A program made the position numbers and the translations under genes. A DNA stretch of 64,000 nt, taken from Neisseria lisongii. GTDB taxonomy: Bacteria; Pseudomonadota; Gammaproteobacteria; Burkholderiales; Neisseriaceae. Positions 25,897 through 33,584 of this stretch are shown piece after piece. The stretch is taken from NCBI RefSeq assembly GCF_028463985.1, contig NZ_CP116766.1, positions 682,001 to 746,000 of the forward strand, read 5' to 3'. Positions within the stretch are counted from its first letter, which is position 1. Each line of letters begins with the position of its first letter. The notes beneath the pieces were generated by a model. It saw only the letters and a list, made by a program, of their open reading frames with translations, was not told the DNA's origin and did no database searches.

Positions 25897-26738
25897 ATAT
25901 TCCCGCCGATGCGCAGGCATTTCCAGCCCCCGCCAAACTAAATCTCGACTTGCGCATTATCGGGCGCAGGGCAGACGGTTATCACGAACTGGAAAGCATT
26001 TTTTGCCTGATCGGGCTGTATGATACTGTATATCTGCGGTTGCGGCAGGACGGCAAAATCATTTTGCACAATCCTGTAGAAATCGGCGCACCGGAACGGG
26101 ATTTGGCCTATCGTGCGGCACAATCCCTGCAGCAACGCAGCCAAACCGCTTTGGGCGTTGAGATTTGGTTGGATAAAAAAATCCCGACCGGCGGCGGCTT
26201 GGGCGGCGGCAGTTCGGATGCGGCAACGGTTTTACTGGCATTAAACCGCCTGTGGCAGTTGGATTACGGTTTTGACACATTGGCGGGTTTGGGTGTTCGG
26301 TTGGGAGCGGATGTGCCGTTTTTTCTCTTTGGACGCAGTGCGTTTGCCCAAGGTGTCGGCGAGAAACTGAGGGCGATTGATGTGCCGAAACAATGGTATG
26401 TGGTAGTGAAGCCTGAGGTTCATGTTGCCACGGCGAAAATTTTTTCGCACCCTCGCTTGACACGGGATTCAAAACCTAGCATAATGCCGACTTTCCAAAG
26501 CATACAGCCTTTCAGAAACGATATGCAGGCAGTGGTATTTCAGGAATATCCTGAAGTGGCGCAGGCATATAAAGATTTGGCAGTTTATGGAAAAGTCTTG
26601 ATGACCGGTTCGGGAGCATGTTTGTTTTTAGCAACCCAATCTCATCAGGAAGCAAATACAATATACCGGCAGATTTCGGAAATATATGAAGCATATTGTG
26701 TAGAAGGTTTAGACTTCCACCCCTTGTTTCGTGTATAA
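25893..26738 (+). CDS. ispE: 4-diphosphocytidyl-2-C-methyl-D-erythritol kinase
   Basis: 281 residues, a GHMP kinase that phosphorylates CDP-methylerythritol in the MEP isoprenoid pathway. Seen: FPAPAKLNLDLRI near residues 9-21 (family start), the ATP loop PTGGGLGGGSSDAA near residues 98-111, and the C-terminal MTGSGACLF near 240. The ATG at 25893 overlaps the lolB stop codon. The gene ends ten bases before the tRNA-Gln cluster. Confidence 0.95.
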   Translation: MNIPADAQAFPAPAKLNLDLRIIGRRADGYHELESIFCLIGLYDTVYLRLRQDGKIILHNPVEIGAPERDLAYRAAQSLQQRSQTALGVEIWLDKKIPTGGGLGGGSSDAATVLLALNRLWQLDYGFDTLAGLGVRLGADVPFFLFGRSAFAQGVGEKLRAIDVPKQWYVVVKPEVHVATAKIFSHPRLTRDSKPSIMPTFQSIQPFRNDMQAVVFQEYPEVAQAYKDLAVYGKVLMTGSGACLFLATQSHQEANTIYRQISEIYEAYCVEGLDFHPLFRV

Positions 26739-26747
26739 AGAAAATGT

Positions 26748-26823
26748 TGGGGAGTCGTCAAGCGGTTAAGACACTGGATTTTGATTCCAGCATGCGAAGG
26801 TTCGAATCCTTCCTCCCCAGCCA
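26748..26823 (+). tRNA. tRNA-Gln (anticodon TTG), copy 1
   Basis: A 76-nt cloverleaf with acceptor TGGGGAG/CTCCCCA, anticodon loop TTTTGAT (TTG), T-loop GTTCGAATC and encoded CCA. Identical to the next two copies. Confidence 0.97.
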
Positions 26824-26836
26824 TACAGTTTTCTGC

Positions 26837-26912
26837 TGGGGAGTCGTCAAGCGGTTAAGACACTGGATTTTGATTCCAGCATGCGAAGGTTCGAATCCTT
26901 CCTCCCCAGCCA
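26837..26912 (+). tRNA. tRNA-Gln (anticodon TTG), copy 2
   Basis: Identical in sequence to copy 1, 13 bp downstream of it, with encoded CCA at 26910-26912. Confidence 0.97.
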
Positions 26913-26922
26913 CACCCTTTGT

Positions 26923-26998
26923 TGGGGAGTCGTCAAGCGGTTAAGACACTGGATTTTGATTCCAGCATGCGAAGGTTCGAATCCTTCCTCCCCAGCCA
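26923..26998 (+). tRNA. tRNA-Gln (anticodon TTG), copy 3
   Basis: Third identical copy, 10 bp after copy 2, with encoded CCA at 26996-26998 and followed by a terminator. Confidence 0.97.
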
Positions 26999-27002
26999 GA
27001 CA

Positions 27003-27034
27003 AAAGCGTGTAAGATTACCTTACACGCTTTTTT
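27003..27034 (+). terminator. Terminator of the tRNA-Gln cluster
   Basis: AAGCGTGTAAG and CTTACACGCTT pair around a short loop, followed by TTTTT. Confidence 0.9.
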
Positions 27035-27057
27035 AATGCCGGTTTTGCCATATCATA

Positions 27058-27086
27058 TTGGTTTTCTCTGCTATTGTGCGTATAAT
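27058..27086 (+). promoter_or_regulatory. prs promoter
   Basis: TTGGTT (27058-27063), an exact 17-bp spacer and a perfect TATAAT (27081-27086), 86 bp before the chosen prs start, leaving a leader of roughly 80 nt. Confidence 0.8.
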
Positions 27087-27171
27087 GTCGGCCGGATAAC
27101 CGAACATTCAAGCAGAGGCTGATATGGCGTTCTCTGAGCAAAAATCAAATCTACAATCAAATGGTGAAGAT

Positions 27172-28158
27172 ATGGCTGCATACGATGGTTTAATGGTGTT
27201 TACCGGCAATGCCAATCCCGAATTGGCACAACGGGTTGTCAAACATTTGGATATTTCTTTGGGCGGCGCTTCCGTCAGCAAATTTTCAGACGGCGAAGTG
27301 GCTGTCGAACTGCTGGAAAACGTGCGCGGCCGAGATGTGTTTATTCTGCAACCAACCTGCGCACCGACCAACGACAACCTGATGGAAATCCTGACCATGG
27401 CAGATGCGTTGAAACGGGCTTCTGCAGGCCGGATTACCGCAGCCATTCCTTACTTCGGCTATGCCCGCCAAGACCGCCGTCCCCGTTCGGTACGGGTGCC
27501 GATTTCGGCAAAACTGGTGGCCAATATGCTGTATTCGGCAGGCATCGACCGTGTCTTGACTGTAGATTTGCATGCCGACCAAATTCAGGGCTTTTTCGAT
27601 ATTCCGGTGGACAATATTTACGCCACCCCGATTTTGTTGAACGATATTGCCCAACAGCGCATCGACAACCTGATGGTGGTCAGCCCCGATGTCGGCGGCG
27701 TAGTACGCGCCCGTGCGGTGGCCAAATCATTAAACGTGGACTTGGCAATTATCGACAAACGCCGCCCGAAAGCCAATGTTGCCGAAGTCATGAACATCAT
27801 CGGCGATGTACAAGACCGCACCTGCTTGATTGTGGACGATATGATCGATACCGCCAACACCTTGTGCAAAGCCGCTTCGGCGCTCAAAGCCCGTGGTGCA
27901 GCCCGAGTATTGGCCTACGCAACCCACCCTGTATTTTCCGGTGAAGCAATTTCCCGCATTGCTTCTTCCGATATCGACCAAGTAGTCGTAACCGATACCA
28001 TTCCATTATCGGAAGCCGCACGCAACTGCGACCGCATCCGTCAGGTAACGATTGCCGGTCTGTTGGCTGAAACGGTACGCCGTATCAGCAATGAAGAATC
28101 TGTTTCATATCTTTTCAACGAAGATGTGTTAAACGGTGGCGGCGTTTTGCTGCCTTAA
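27172..28158 (+). CDS. prs: Ribose-phosphate pyrophosphokinase
   Basis: 328 residues. Makes PRPP from ribose-5-phosphate and ATP for nucleotide, His and Trp synthesis. Seen: FSDGEVAVELLENVRG near residues 40-55, PYFGYARQDRR near 99-109, DLHADQIQGFFD near 133-144 and the PRPP loop LIVDDMIDTANTL near 223-235. I start at ATG 27172, which follows GGTGAAG and opens on MAAYD; an in-frame ATG 48 bp upstream would add an unusual tail. The conserved FSDGE is encoded by a DUS core (near 27285). Confidence 0.97.
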   Translation: MAAYDGLMVFTGNANPELAQRVVKHLDISLGGASVSKFSDGEVAVELLENVRGRDVFILQPTCAPTNDNLMEILTMADALKRASAGRITAAIPYFGYARQDRRPRSVRVPISAKLVANMLYSAGIDRVLTVDLHADQIQGFFDIPVDNIYATPILLNDIAQQRIDNLMVVSPDVGGVVRARAVAKSLNVDLAIIDKRRPKANVAEVMNIIGDVQDRTCLIVDDMIDTANTLCKAASALKARGAARVLAYATHPVFSGEAISRIASSDIDQVVVTDTIPLSEAARNCDRIRQVTIAGLLAETVRRISNEESVSYLFNEDVLNGGGVLLP

Positions 28159-28221
28159 CCCCAAACCGCCTAAGCTGGTCGCGGCCGACGGCGGATTATT
28201 CATTTACTGGAGTATTTAACT

Positions 28222-28794
28222 ATGTCATACGAAATTCAAGCATCTGTTCGCGAAGATAAAGGCACTGGTGCGAGCCGCCGCCTGCGTCGCGAAGGACAAA
28301 TCCCTGCCATTTTGTACGGTGAAGGCCAAGACGCAGTAGCGATTGCCGTTGACCACAAAACCGTATTCTACGCATTGGAAAAAGAATCTTTCCACACTGC
28401 ACTGATTAATCTGGTTGTAGACGGCAAAGCACAACAAGTTATCGTACGCGATTTCCAAATGCACCCGTTCCGCCAACAAGTGCAACACATCGACTTCCAA
28501 GCCGTTCAAGCCGATCTGCCGATCCGTATCCGTGTTCCGCTGCACATCGTAAACGCTGAAAACTCTCAAGCCGTTAAACTGCAAGGCGGCCGTGTTTCTC
28601 TGTTGAACACCACCGTAGAAGTATTGGCTCTGCCTGCCAACATTCCGGCATTCTTGGAACTGGATTGCGCTGCCGTAGTAGCCGGCGACATTCTGCACCT
28701 GAGCGATGTTAAATTCCCAGAAGGCGTGGAAAGCGTTTCTCTGAAACGTAACGAAAACTTGGCGATTGCAACCGTTACCGGTAAAAAACGCTAA
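28222..28794 (+). CDS. rplY: 50S ribosomal protein L25 (Ctc/TL5 type)
   Basis: 190 residues: an N-terminal L25 domain that binds 5S rRNA (RRLRREGQIPAILYGEG near residues 18-34) and a C-terminal TL5 beta-domain (HLSDVKFPEGVE near residues 157-168). This two-domain form is usual in Neisseria. GGAG precedes the ATG. It follows prs by 63 bp and is probably co-transcribed. Confidence 0.96.
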   Translation: MSYEIQASVREDKGTGASRRLRREGQIPAILYGEGQDAVAIAVDHKTVFYALEKESFHTALINLVVDGKAQQVIVRDFQMHPFRQQVQHIDFQAVQADLPIRIRVPLHIVNAENSQAVKLQGGRVSLLNTTVEVLALPANIPAFLELDCAAVVAGDILHLSDVKFPEGVESVSLKRNENLAIATVTGKKR

Positions 28795-28830
28795 TTAAAC
28801 TCAAATTTCCGATATTTCGGAAATCATATC

Positions 28831-28866
28831 AAAAACGGATTTTGTCTCGGCAAAATCCGTTTTTTA
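28831..28866 (+). terminator. Terminator after rplY
   Basis: AAAACGGATTTTG and CAAAATCCGTTTT pair around TCTCGG and end in a T run. Confidence 0.9.
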
Positions 28867-28899
28867 TTGAATATTATGGTATGGTTAGGTCTAAATATT

Positions 28900-29790
28900 T
28901 CAGTTATCCGTAATCAACCGGTTGCGCAGCCATCTGGCTGCGGGGGCGATTTCTCCGGCGAGCATGCCGATTTCGCCTTGTCGGGTTTTCAGTAAATCGG
29001 CGGCGGTGCCGTGCAGCCAGACTGCGGCGCAGGTGGCTTGCCATAAGTCGATCGTTTGTGCGGTCAGGCTGCCGATGATGCCGCTTAATACGTCGCCGCT
29101 GCCGGCGGTTGCTAATCCTGCATTGCCGCTGAAATTGGTTTCGATGTCTCCGTCAGGTGCGGCAATCAGGGTATGATGGCCTTTTAATACGGTTACGGCT
29201 TGGAATGTTTGGCTGATTTCTGCTGCGGCTTGCGGGCGGTTGTTTTGGATTTCGGTGGTGGATACATTCAATAGTCGGGCGGCTTCGGCGGGGTGCGGGG
29301 TTAAGATGAGTTGCGGGTGGCGGATGGCTGCCTGTCGGTTTTCAGACGGCCTTGCTAACAGGGTGAGTGCGTCTGCGTCGAGCAGCAGCGGGGTATGGGC
29401 GGCTTGTTTCAGCACTTGCGATAATGTCTGTTCGGCGGCTTCGTCCAGTCCTAAGCCGCAGCCTGCTACCCAAGCTGTGATGTCGTTGCGTTGCAGCAGC
29501 TTTTCGGCTGTTGCCAGCATGATTTCGGGGCGTTCGGGAATCATGGCAAATGGTAGTGAATGTTGCCGAAATCCTGCCCAAACTTTGCCGCAACCCAGAT
29601 ACAGTGCGGCGCTTGCTGCCAATACGAGCGCACCGCTCATGCCTTCTGAGCCGCCGATGATGCCGAGCGTGCCGTAGGTGCCTTTGTGGCTGTCGGCTTT
29701 TCGGGGACGGAAAACATCGGGAAAGCGTGAGGCCGTCTGAAAATAGTGGTCAGGTAAAATGGGATTGGAATCGGCAATCATATTTGACAC
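28900..29790 (-). CDS. nnrD: ADP-dependent NAD(P)H-hydrate dehydratase
   Basis: 296 residues, the YjeF C-terminal (ribokinase-like) domain that repairs hydrated NAD(P)H. Seen: GTLGIIGGSEGMSGALVLA near residues 40-58, LILTPHPAEAARLL near 160-173, VLKGHHTLIA near 198 and the catalytic loop NAGLATAGSGDVLSG near 223-237. The epimerase domain (NnrE) is absent, so a separate epimerase is expected elsewhere. A DUS lies inside the gene (near 29340). Past its start, 29791-29868 is a short A/T-rich gap. Confidence 0.9.
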   Translation of the reverse strand: MSNMIADSNPILPDHYFQTASRFPDVFRPRKADSHKGTYGTLGIIGGSEGMSGALVLAASAALYLGCGKVWAGFRQHSLPFAMIPERPEIMLATAEKLLQRNDITAWVAGCGLGLDEAAEQTLSQVLKQAAHTPLLLDADALTLLARPSENRQAAIRHPQLILTPHPAEAARLLNVSTTEIQNNRPQAAAEISQTFQAVTVLKGHHTLIAAPDGDIETNFSGNAGLATAGSGDVLSGIIGSLTAQTIDLWQATCAAVWLHGTAADLLKTRQGEIGMLAGEIAPAARWLRNRLITDN

Positions 29791-29868
29791 TTGGAGATGG
29801 TAAATTCAATTCTAGTAAATTCACTTTAGTAAAAATGGAATAACACGGCCGCTGTTGCCAAGTTGCTT

Positions 29869-30699
29869 TTATTTCAACACGGTTTTCCAGTTGAGGCCGT
29901 TGATGGCATCGACTTGGGTAATGTGTTGGGTATCGAGGTCGATGGCGGTGAGCTTGCCGCCCCAGAGTGCGCCGGTGTCGAGGGAAATGATGTTGTTTGT
30001 GTTGAGGTGGCCCAGTGCCGACCAGTGGCCGAAGACAACGGTATGGCTGAGGTGGCGGCGGTCGGGAACTTGGAACCATGCACGCAGGTAGAGGGGCATT
30101 TTGTCGAGACCGGCTTTGAAGTCGAATTCGAGTTCGTTGGTAAAGGTCAGCGCCCGCATTCGGGTAAAAACGTTGGTGATGAAGCGCAGGCGTTTGTAGC
30201 CGCCCAAGTCTTCTTTCCAAGCGGTCGGGGTGTTGCCGTACATTTTGCTGAAAAAGGTTTCGACTCGTTTGCCTTGCAGTTCGTGTTCGACTTCTTCGGC
30301 AAGGCTTTGGGCTTGTTCGACGCTCCATTGGGGCAAAATGCCGGCGTGAGCCATAACATAGCGGTCGGTTTGAATCAGCAGGCTTTGGCGGCGCAGCCAG
30401 TCGAGCATGGTTTTGCTTTGGGGGTGTTTGAGGATAGGGCTGAGGGTGTCGCTGCGTTTGAGCGATCCGTGTCCGTAGCCGACGGCGAGCAGATGCAGGT
30501 CGTGGTTACCGAGAACGATGCGGACGCTGCTTTCGTGTTTCATGGCAAATTGCAGCGCTTCCAGAGATTTGGGGCCGCGATTGACGATGTCGCCGGTGAG
30601 CCAGAGGGTGTCGTTGCCGTGGTTGAAGCCGATTTTGTGCAATAAGGCGGTTAATTCGTCATAACAGCCTTGAATATCGCCGATTGCGTAGTGTGCCAT
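29869..30699 (-). CDS. apaH: Symmetrical bis(5'-nucleosyl)-tetraphosphatase
   Basis: 276 residues, a calcineurin-like phosphoesterase that splits Ap4A into two ADP; also known to decap Np4-RNA. Metal-binding motifs in order: GDIQGCYDEL (residues 7-16), GDIVNRGPKS (36-45), GNHDLHLLAVGYG (64-76), then a late GALWGGKLTAID. Normal length. It lies downstream of ridA but a strong DUS hairpin separates them, so it is likely its own transcription unit. Confidence 0.96.
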   Translation of the reverse strand: MAHYAIGDIQGCYDELTALLHKIGFNHGNDTLWLTGDIVNRGPKSLEALQFAMKHESSVRIVLGNHDLHLLAVGYGHGSLKRSDTLSPILKHPQSKTMLDWLRRQSLLIQTDRYVMAHAGILPQWSVEQAQSLAEEVEHELQGKRVETFFSKMYGNTPTAWKEDLGGYKRLRFITNVFTRMRALTFTNELEFDFKAGLDKMPLYLRAWFQVPDRRHLSHTVVFGHWSALGHLNTNNIISLDTGALWGGKLTAIDLDTQHITQVDAINGLNWKTVLK

Positions 30700-30721
30700 G
30701 TGGGAAAATCCGTCGAATAGG

Positions 30722-30769
30722 TTTTCAGACGGCCTGTTGCCGGAATATTGACAACAGGCCGTCTGAAAA
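30722..30769. terminator. 18-bp DUS hairpin between ridA and apaH
   Basis: TTTTCAGACGGCCTGTTG (30722-30739) pairs perfectly with CAACAGGCCGTCTGAAAA (30752-30769). Pairing extends well beyond the DUS core, as expected for a functional terminator of ridA. Confidence 0.8.
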
Positions 30770-30783
30770 CGGGGGTGATGTGA

Positions 30784-31170
30784 TTAAGCGAGTACCAATA
30801 CGGCTTCTGCTTCAACCTGTACGCCTTTCGGCAGGGCGGCTACGCCGACGGCGGCGCGCGCCGGAAAGGGCTGCTCGATAAATTCGGCCATTACTTCGTT
30901 GAAGATGGCGAAGTTGGACAGGTCGGTCAGGTAGGCGTTGAGTTTGACGATGTCTTTCAGCGATCCGCCGGCGGCTTCAGCAACGGCTTGCAGGTTTTTA
31001 AAGACTTGCACGGCTTCGGTACGGAAATCGCCGTTGCCGGCTACAGTCATGGTTTCAGGGTCTAAAGGAATTTGGCCGCTCAGGTAAACAGTATTGCCGG
31101 CACGCACGGCTTGGCTGTATGCGCCGATGGCGGCGGGGGCTTTGTCGGTATGAATGATGGTTTTTGACAT
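30784..31170 (-). CDS. ridA: RidA-family reactive intermediate deaminase
   Basis: 128 residues, YjgF/YER057c/UK114 family; a trimer that hydrolyses 2-aminoacrylate-type enamines released by PLP enzymes. Seen: PAAIGAYSQAVRAGNTVYLSG near residues 12-32 (as IGAYSQAV and VYLSGQIP), the catalytic arginine in PARAAVGVAALPKGVQVEAEA near residues 104-124. GGAGAA precedes the start. Stands alone between two hairpins. Confidence 0.96.
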   Translation of the reverse strand: MSKTIIHTDKAPAAIGAYSQAVRAGNTVYLSGQIPLDPETMTVAGNGDFRTEAVQVFKNLQAVAEAAGGSLKDIVKLNAYLTDLSNFAIFNEVMAEFIEQPFPARAAVGVAALPKGVQVEAEAVLVLA

Positions 31171-31300
31171 GAGTATTCTCCTTGAAGTGTCATCGTAAAA
31201 TAAGCGTTCTGCTGTGGCTTATTATCTTATAATCGGCGGCGTTGGGCAATGTGTCGTTGTACTCAAGCCTGTTTTAACTTGCCTTGCTTAATTTTAGTGA

Positions 31301-31350
31301 AACCTGCGTTTTTCAGACGGCCTAGCCAAGCCGTCTGAAAAACGCAGGTT
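31301..31350. terminator. 21-bp DUS hairpin between ridA and hemW
   Basis: AACCTGCGTTTTTCAGACGG and its complement at 31331-31350 form a near-perfect long stem around CTAGCCA. It lies just past the hemW stop on the minus strand. Confidence 0.8.
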
Positions 31351-31356
31351 CAGGGG

Positions 31357-32532
31357 TTACAGAAAACATTGCAGCAAATCATTGAGAAACAGCTTGCCTT
31401 GCTCGGTCGGGCGGAATACGGTCGGGTCGGTTTCGAGCAGGCCTTTTCGGCGGGCAGTTTCGAGTTGGGGCAGGATTGATGCGGCGCTCAGTCCGGTACG
31501 CTGCGGCAGCAGGGCGGCGGGTACGCCGTCGTGCAGGCGCAGGGCGTTCATCATAAATTCAAATGCCAAATCTTCAGCGGCAATGTTTTTGCGTTCAACA
31601 GCTTCTTGCGGCTGATTTTGCATGGCGGCGAGATAGTCGTTGGGGTGGCGGCGGCGGACGGTGCGTTCGATGCGGTCGGGATAAGAGATTTTACCGTGTG
31701 CGCCGGCACCGATGCCGAGATAGTCGCCGAATTGCCAATAATTCAGATTGTGGCGGCACTGTTTGCCCGCTTGCGCAAATGCGGAAGTTTCGTAATGGAT
31801 AAATCCGGCTTGTGCTAAGGTTTGGTGGACGGCATCTTCAATGTCCAAAGCGGCTTCATCATCTGGCAGGCCTTTGGGCGGCGTGTGGCCGAACGGGGTA
31901 TTCGGTTCCATGGTCAGATGATAGGCGCTGATGTGGCTTGCGCCGGTGGCGATAGCGGTCTGCACATCATTTAATGCTCCATCTAAGGTTTGCTGCGGCA
32001 GGGCATACATCAAGTCGATATTGACTTTATCAAACAATTTTAATGCAGTATCGATGGCGGCAAGGGCTTCTTTGCCGTTATGCACCCGCCCCAAGCGTTG
32101 TAGCATGGTGTCATCGAAACTTTGTACGCCGACCGACAGGCGGGTAATGCCGGCATCTTTGAAACCTTGGAATTTTTCGATTTCAAACGTCCCCGGATTG
32201 GCTTCAAGGGTGATTTCGGCATCGGGTTGCAGCCGCAGCAGCGAGCGTATGCCGCTGAGCAGGCGGTCGATGGATTGCGCCTGAAACAGGCTGGGCGTGC
32301 CGCCGCCGATAAAAACGGTTTCGACAGGCCGCCCCCAGATATTCGGCAACTCGGTCTGCAAATCGGTGAGCAGGGCATCGATGTATGCGTTTTCGGGCAG
32401 ACCGTTTTTCAGGCTGTGGGAATTAAAATCGCAATACGGGCATTTTTTCAGACACCACGGAATATGGATATACAGCGACAAAGGCGGCAGGCTGGTCAGG
32501 GTTGGAGCGGTTGCAAAGCTGATGGGCGGCAT
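31357..32532 (-). CDS. hemW: Radical SAM heme chaperone HemW
   Basis: 391 residues. The radical-SAM cluster motif CLKKCPYC (C-x3-C-x2-C) lies near residues 27-34, followed by GGGTPSLF near 76-83 and a C-terminal HemN/HemW domain. Proteins of this subgroup were annotated as anaerobic coproporphyrinogen oxidases; the single cysteine pattern without HemN's extra N-terminal region fits HemW, which binds heme for insertion into respiratory enzymes. It follows rdgB at a distance of 98 bp with a DUS hairpin between. Confidence 0.92.
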   Translation of the reverse strand: MPPISFATAPTLTSLPPLSLYIHIPWCLKKCPYCDFNSHSLKNGLPENAYIDALLTDLQTELPNIWGRPVETVFIGGGTPSLFQAQSIDRLLSGIRSLLRLQPDAEITLEANPGTFEIEKFQGFKDAGITRLSVGVQSFDDTMLQRLGRVHNGKEALAAIDTALKLFDKVNIDLMYALPQQTLDGALNDVQTAIATGASHISAYHLTMEPNTPFGHTPPKGLPDDEAALDIEDAVHQTLAQAGFIHYETSAFAQAGKQCRHNLNYWQFGDYLGIGAGAHGKISYPDRIERTVRRRHPNDYLAAMQNQPQEAVERKNIAAEDLAFEFMMNALRLHDGVPAALLPQRTGLSAASILPQLETARRKGLLETDPTVFRPTEQGKLFLNDLLQCFL

Positions 32533-32562
32533 GGTTGTGTTTGGAGTGGGATAATTTTGGTG

Positions 32563-32613
32563 AGGCCGTCTGAAAACCCGCTCCGCTTGTTTGGGCTTGG
32601 TTTTCAGACGGCA
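32563..32613. terminator. DUS-pair hairpin between rdgB and hemW
   Basis: GGCCGTCTGAAAACC and GGTTTTCAGACGGC flank a 20-base loop; located past the rdgB stop. Confidence 0.7.
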
Positions 32614-32630
32614 TGGATTGATGTGATGAT

Positions 32631-33230
32631 TTATGCGGAACAGGTTTCCAGCTTTTCCAGCAACTGTTGCAGCGCCTGTCCTCGGTGGCTGACGGCGTTT
32701 TTCACATCGGCACTCAATTCGGCGGCGGTGCAGCCGTGGTCGGGCAGATAAAAATGCGGGTCATAGCCGAAACCGCCGTCGCCTGCGGCGGTGTCTTGCC
32801 ATTGTCCGTGCCAAATGCCTTCGGCGATAATCGGCTGCGGGTCGTGTTCGTGGCGGACCAAAACCAATACGCAGACGTAATAACAGTTTTTATCATTGTG
32901 TGCCGCCAAATCGGCGCAGAGTTTGGCATTGTTGGCGCTATCCGATTTCGGGTTGCTTCCGGCATAGCGTGCCGATAAAACGCCCGGTGCGCCGCCCAAT
33001 GCGGGAACGCAGATGCCGCTGTCGTCAGCCAAGGCGGGCAGACCGCTGTGTTTGGCGGCGTGGCGGGCTTTGGCAAGGGCGTTTTCGACAAAGGTGAAAT
33101 AAGGCTCGGGACATTCCGGCGTGTCAAACTGCGATTGCGGTAAAACTTCAATCTGTTTGGCAGCAAAGAGGCGTGAAAATTCTCTGAGTTTGCCGGCGTT
33201 GCCGCTGGCTAAAACGATTTTTTCCAACAT
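32631..33230 (-). CDS. rdgB: XTP/dITP pyrophosphatase
   Basis: 199 residues, HAM1 family; removes non-canonical purine triphosphates (XTP, ITP, dITP). Seen: LASGNAGKLREF at residues 6-17, ADDSGICVPALGGAPGVLSARYAG near 68-91 and the C-terminal SHRGQAL near 185. The start codon overlaps the stop of the small membrane gene upstream by one base (TAATG), indicating coupling. Confidence 0.96.
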   Translation of the reverse strand: MLEKIVLASGNAGKLREFSRLFAAKQIEVLPQSQFDTPECPEPYFTFVENALAKARHAAKHSGLPALADDSGICVPALGGAPGVLSARYAGSNPKSDSANNAKLCADLAAHNDKNCYYVCVLVLVRHEHDPQPIIAEGIWHGQWQDTAAGDGGFGYDPHFYLPDHGCTAAELSADVKNAVSHRGQALQQLLEKLETCSA

Positions 33231-33436
33231 TATCGGTTTCCTTCTTGGGGCGGACGGCGGGCATACAGTGCCAAGGCGGCAATTTGCCCGAAAACGGCGG
33301 CAAACGAAAACAGAAAAGCCGCCACGGCATAGGCTTTTTCGCCGTGGGCGAGCAGATAACTACCCAGCAGAATCAGTGCCATAAACAGCAGGGTAAAAAA
33401 GATGATGCAGAGCAGATAAATGCGGCGGCGGTTCAT
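33230..33436 (-). CDS. Small two-helix membrane protein, function unknown
   Basis: 68 residues with two strongly hydrophobic segments (about residues 7-30, IYLLCIIFFTLLFMALILLG, and 36-58) and basic ends (MNRRR, YARRPPQ). I do not recognise the family. The one-base overlap with rdgB and clean membrane topology support it being real. It likely lies in the inner membrane. Confidence 0.7.
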   Translation of the reverse strand: MNRRRIYLLCIIFFTLLFMALILLGSYLLAHGEKAYAVAAFLFSFAAVFGQIAALALYARRPPQEGNR

Positions 33437-33584
33437 GCGGCGGCCTTTTCAGTGCAAAGGGGTAAGTATATAGCGGAACGCACTGATTTGCCAGCAGACC
33501 GCTTGGCGAGAAAAAAGCCTTGTCGGGCAGACAAGGCTGGTGTTTTGTACCGCAAGGCCGTCTGAAAACGGCGTTTTGGTAAAT

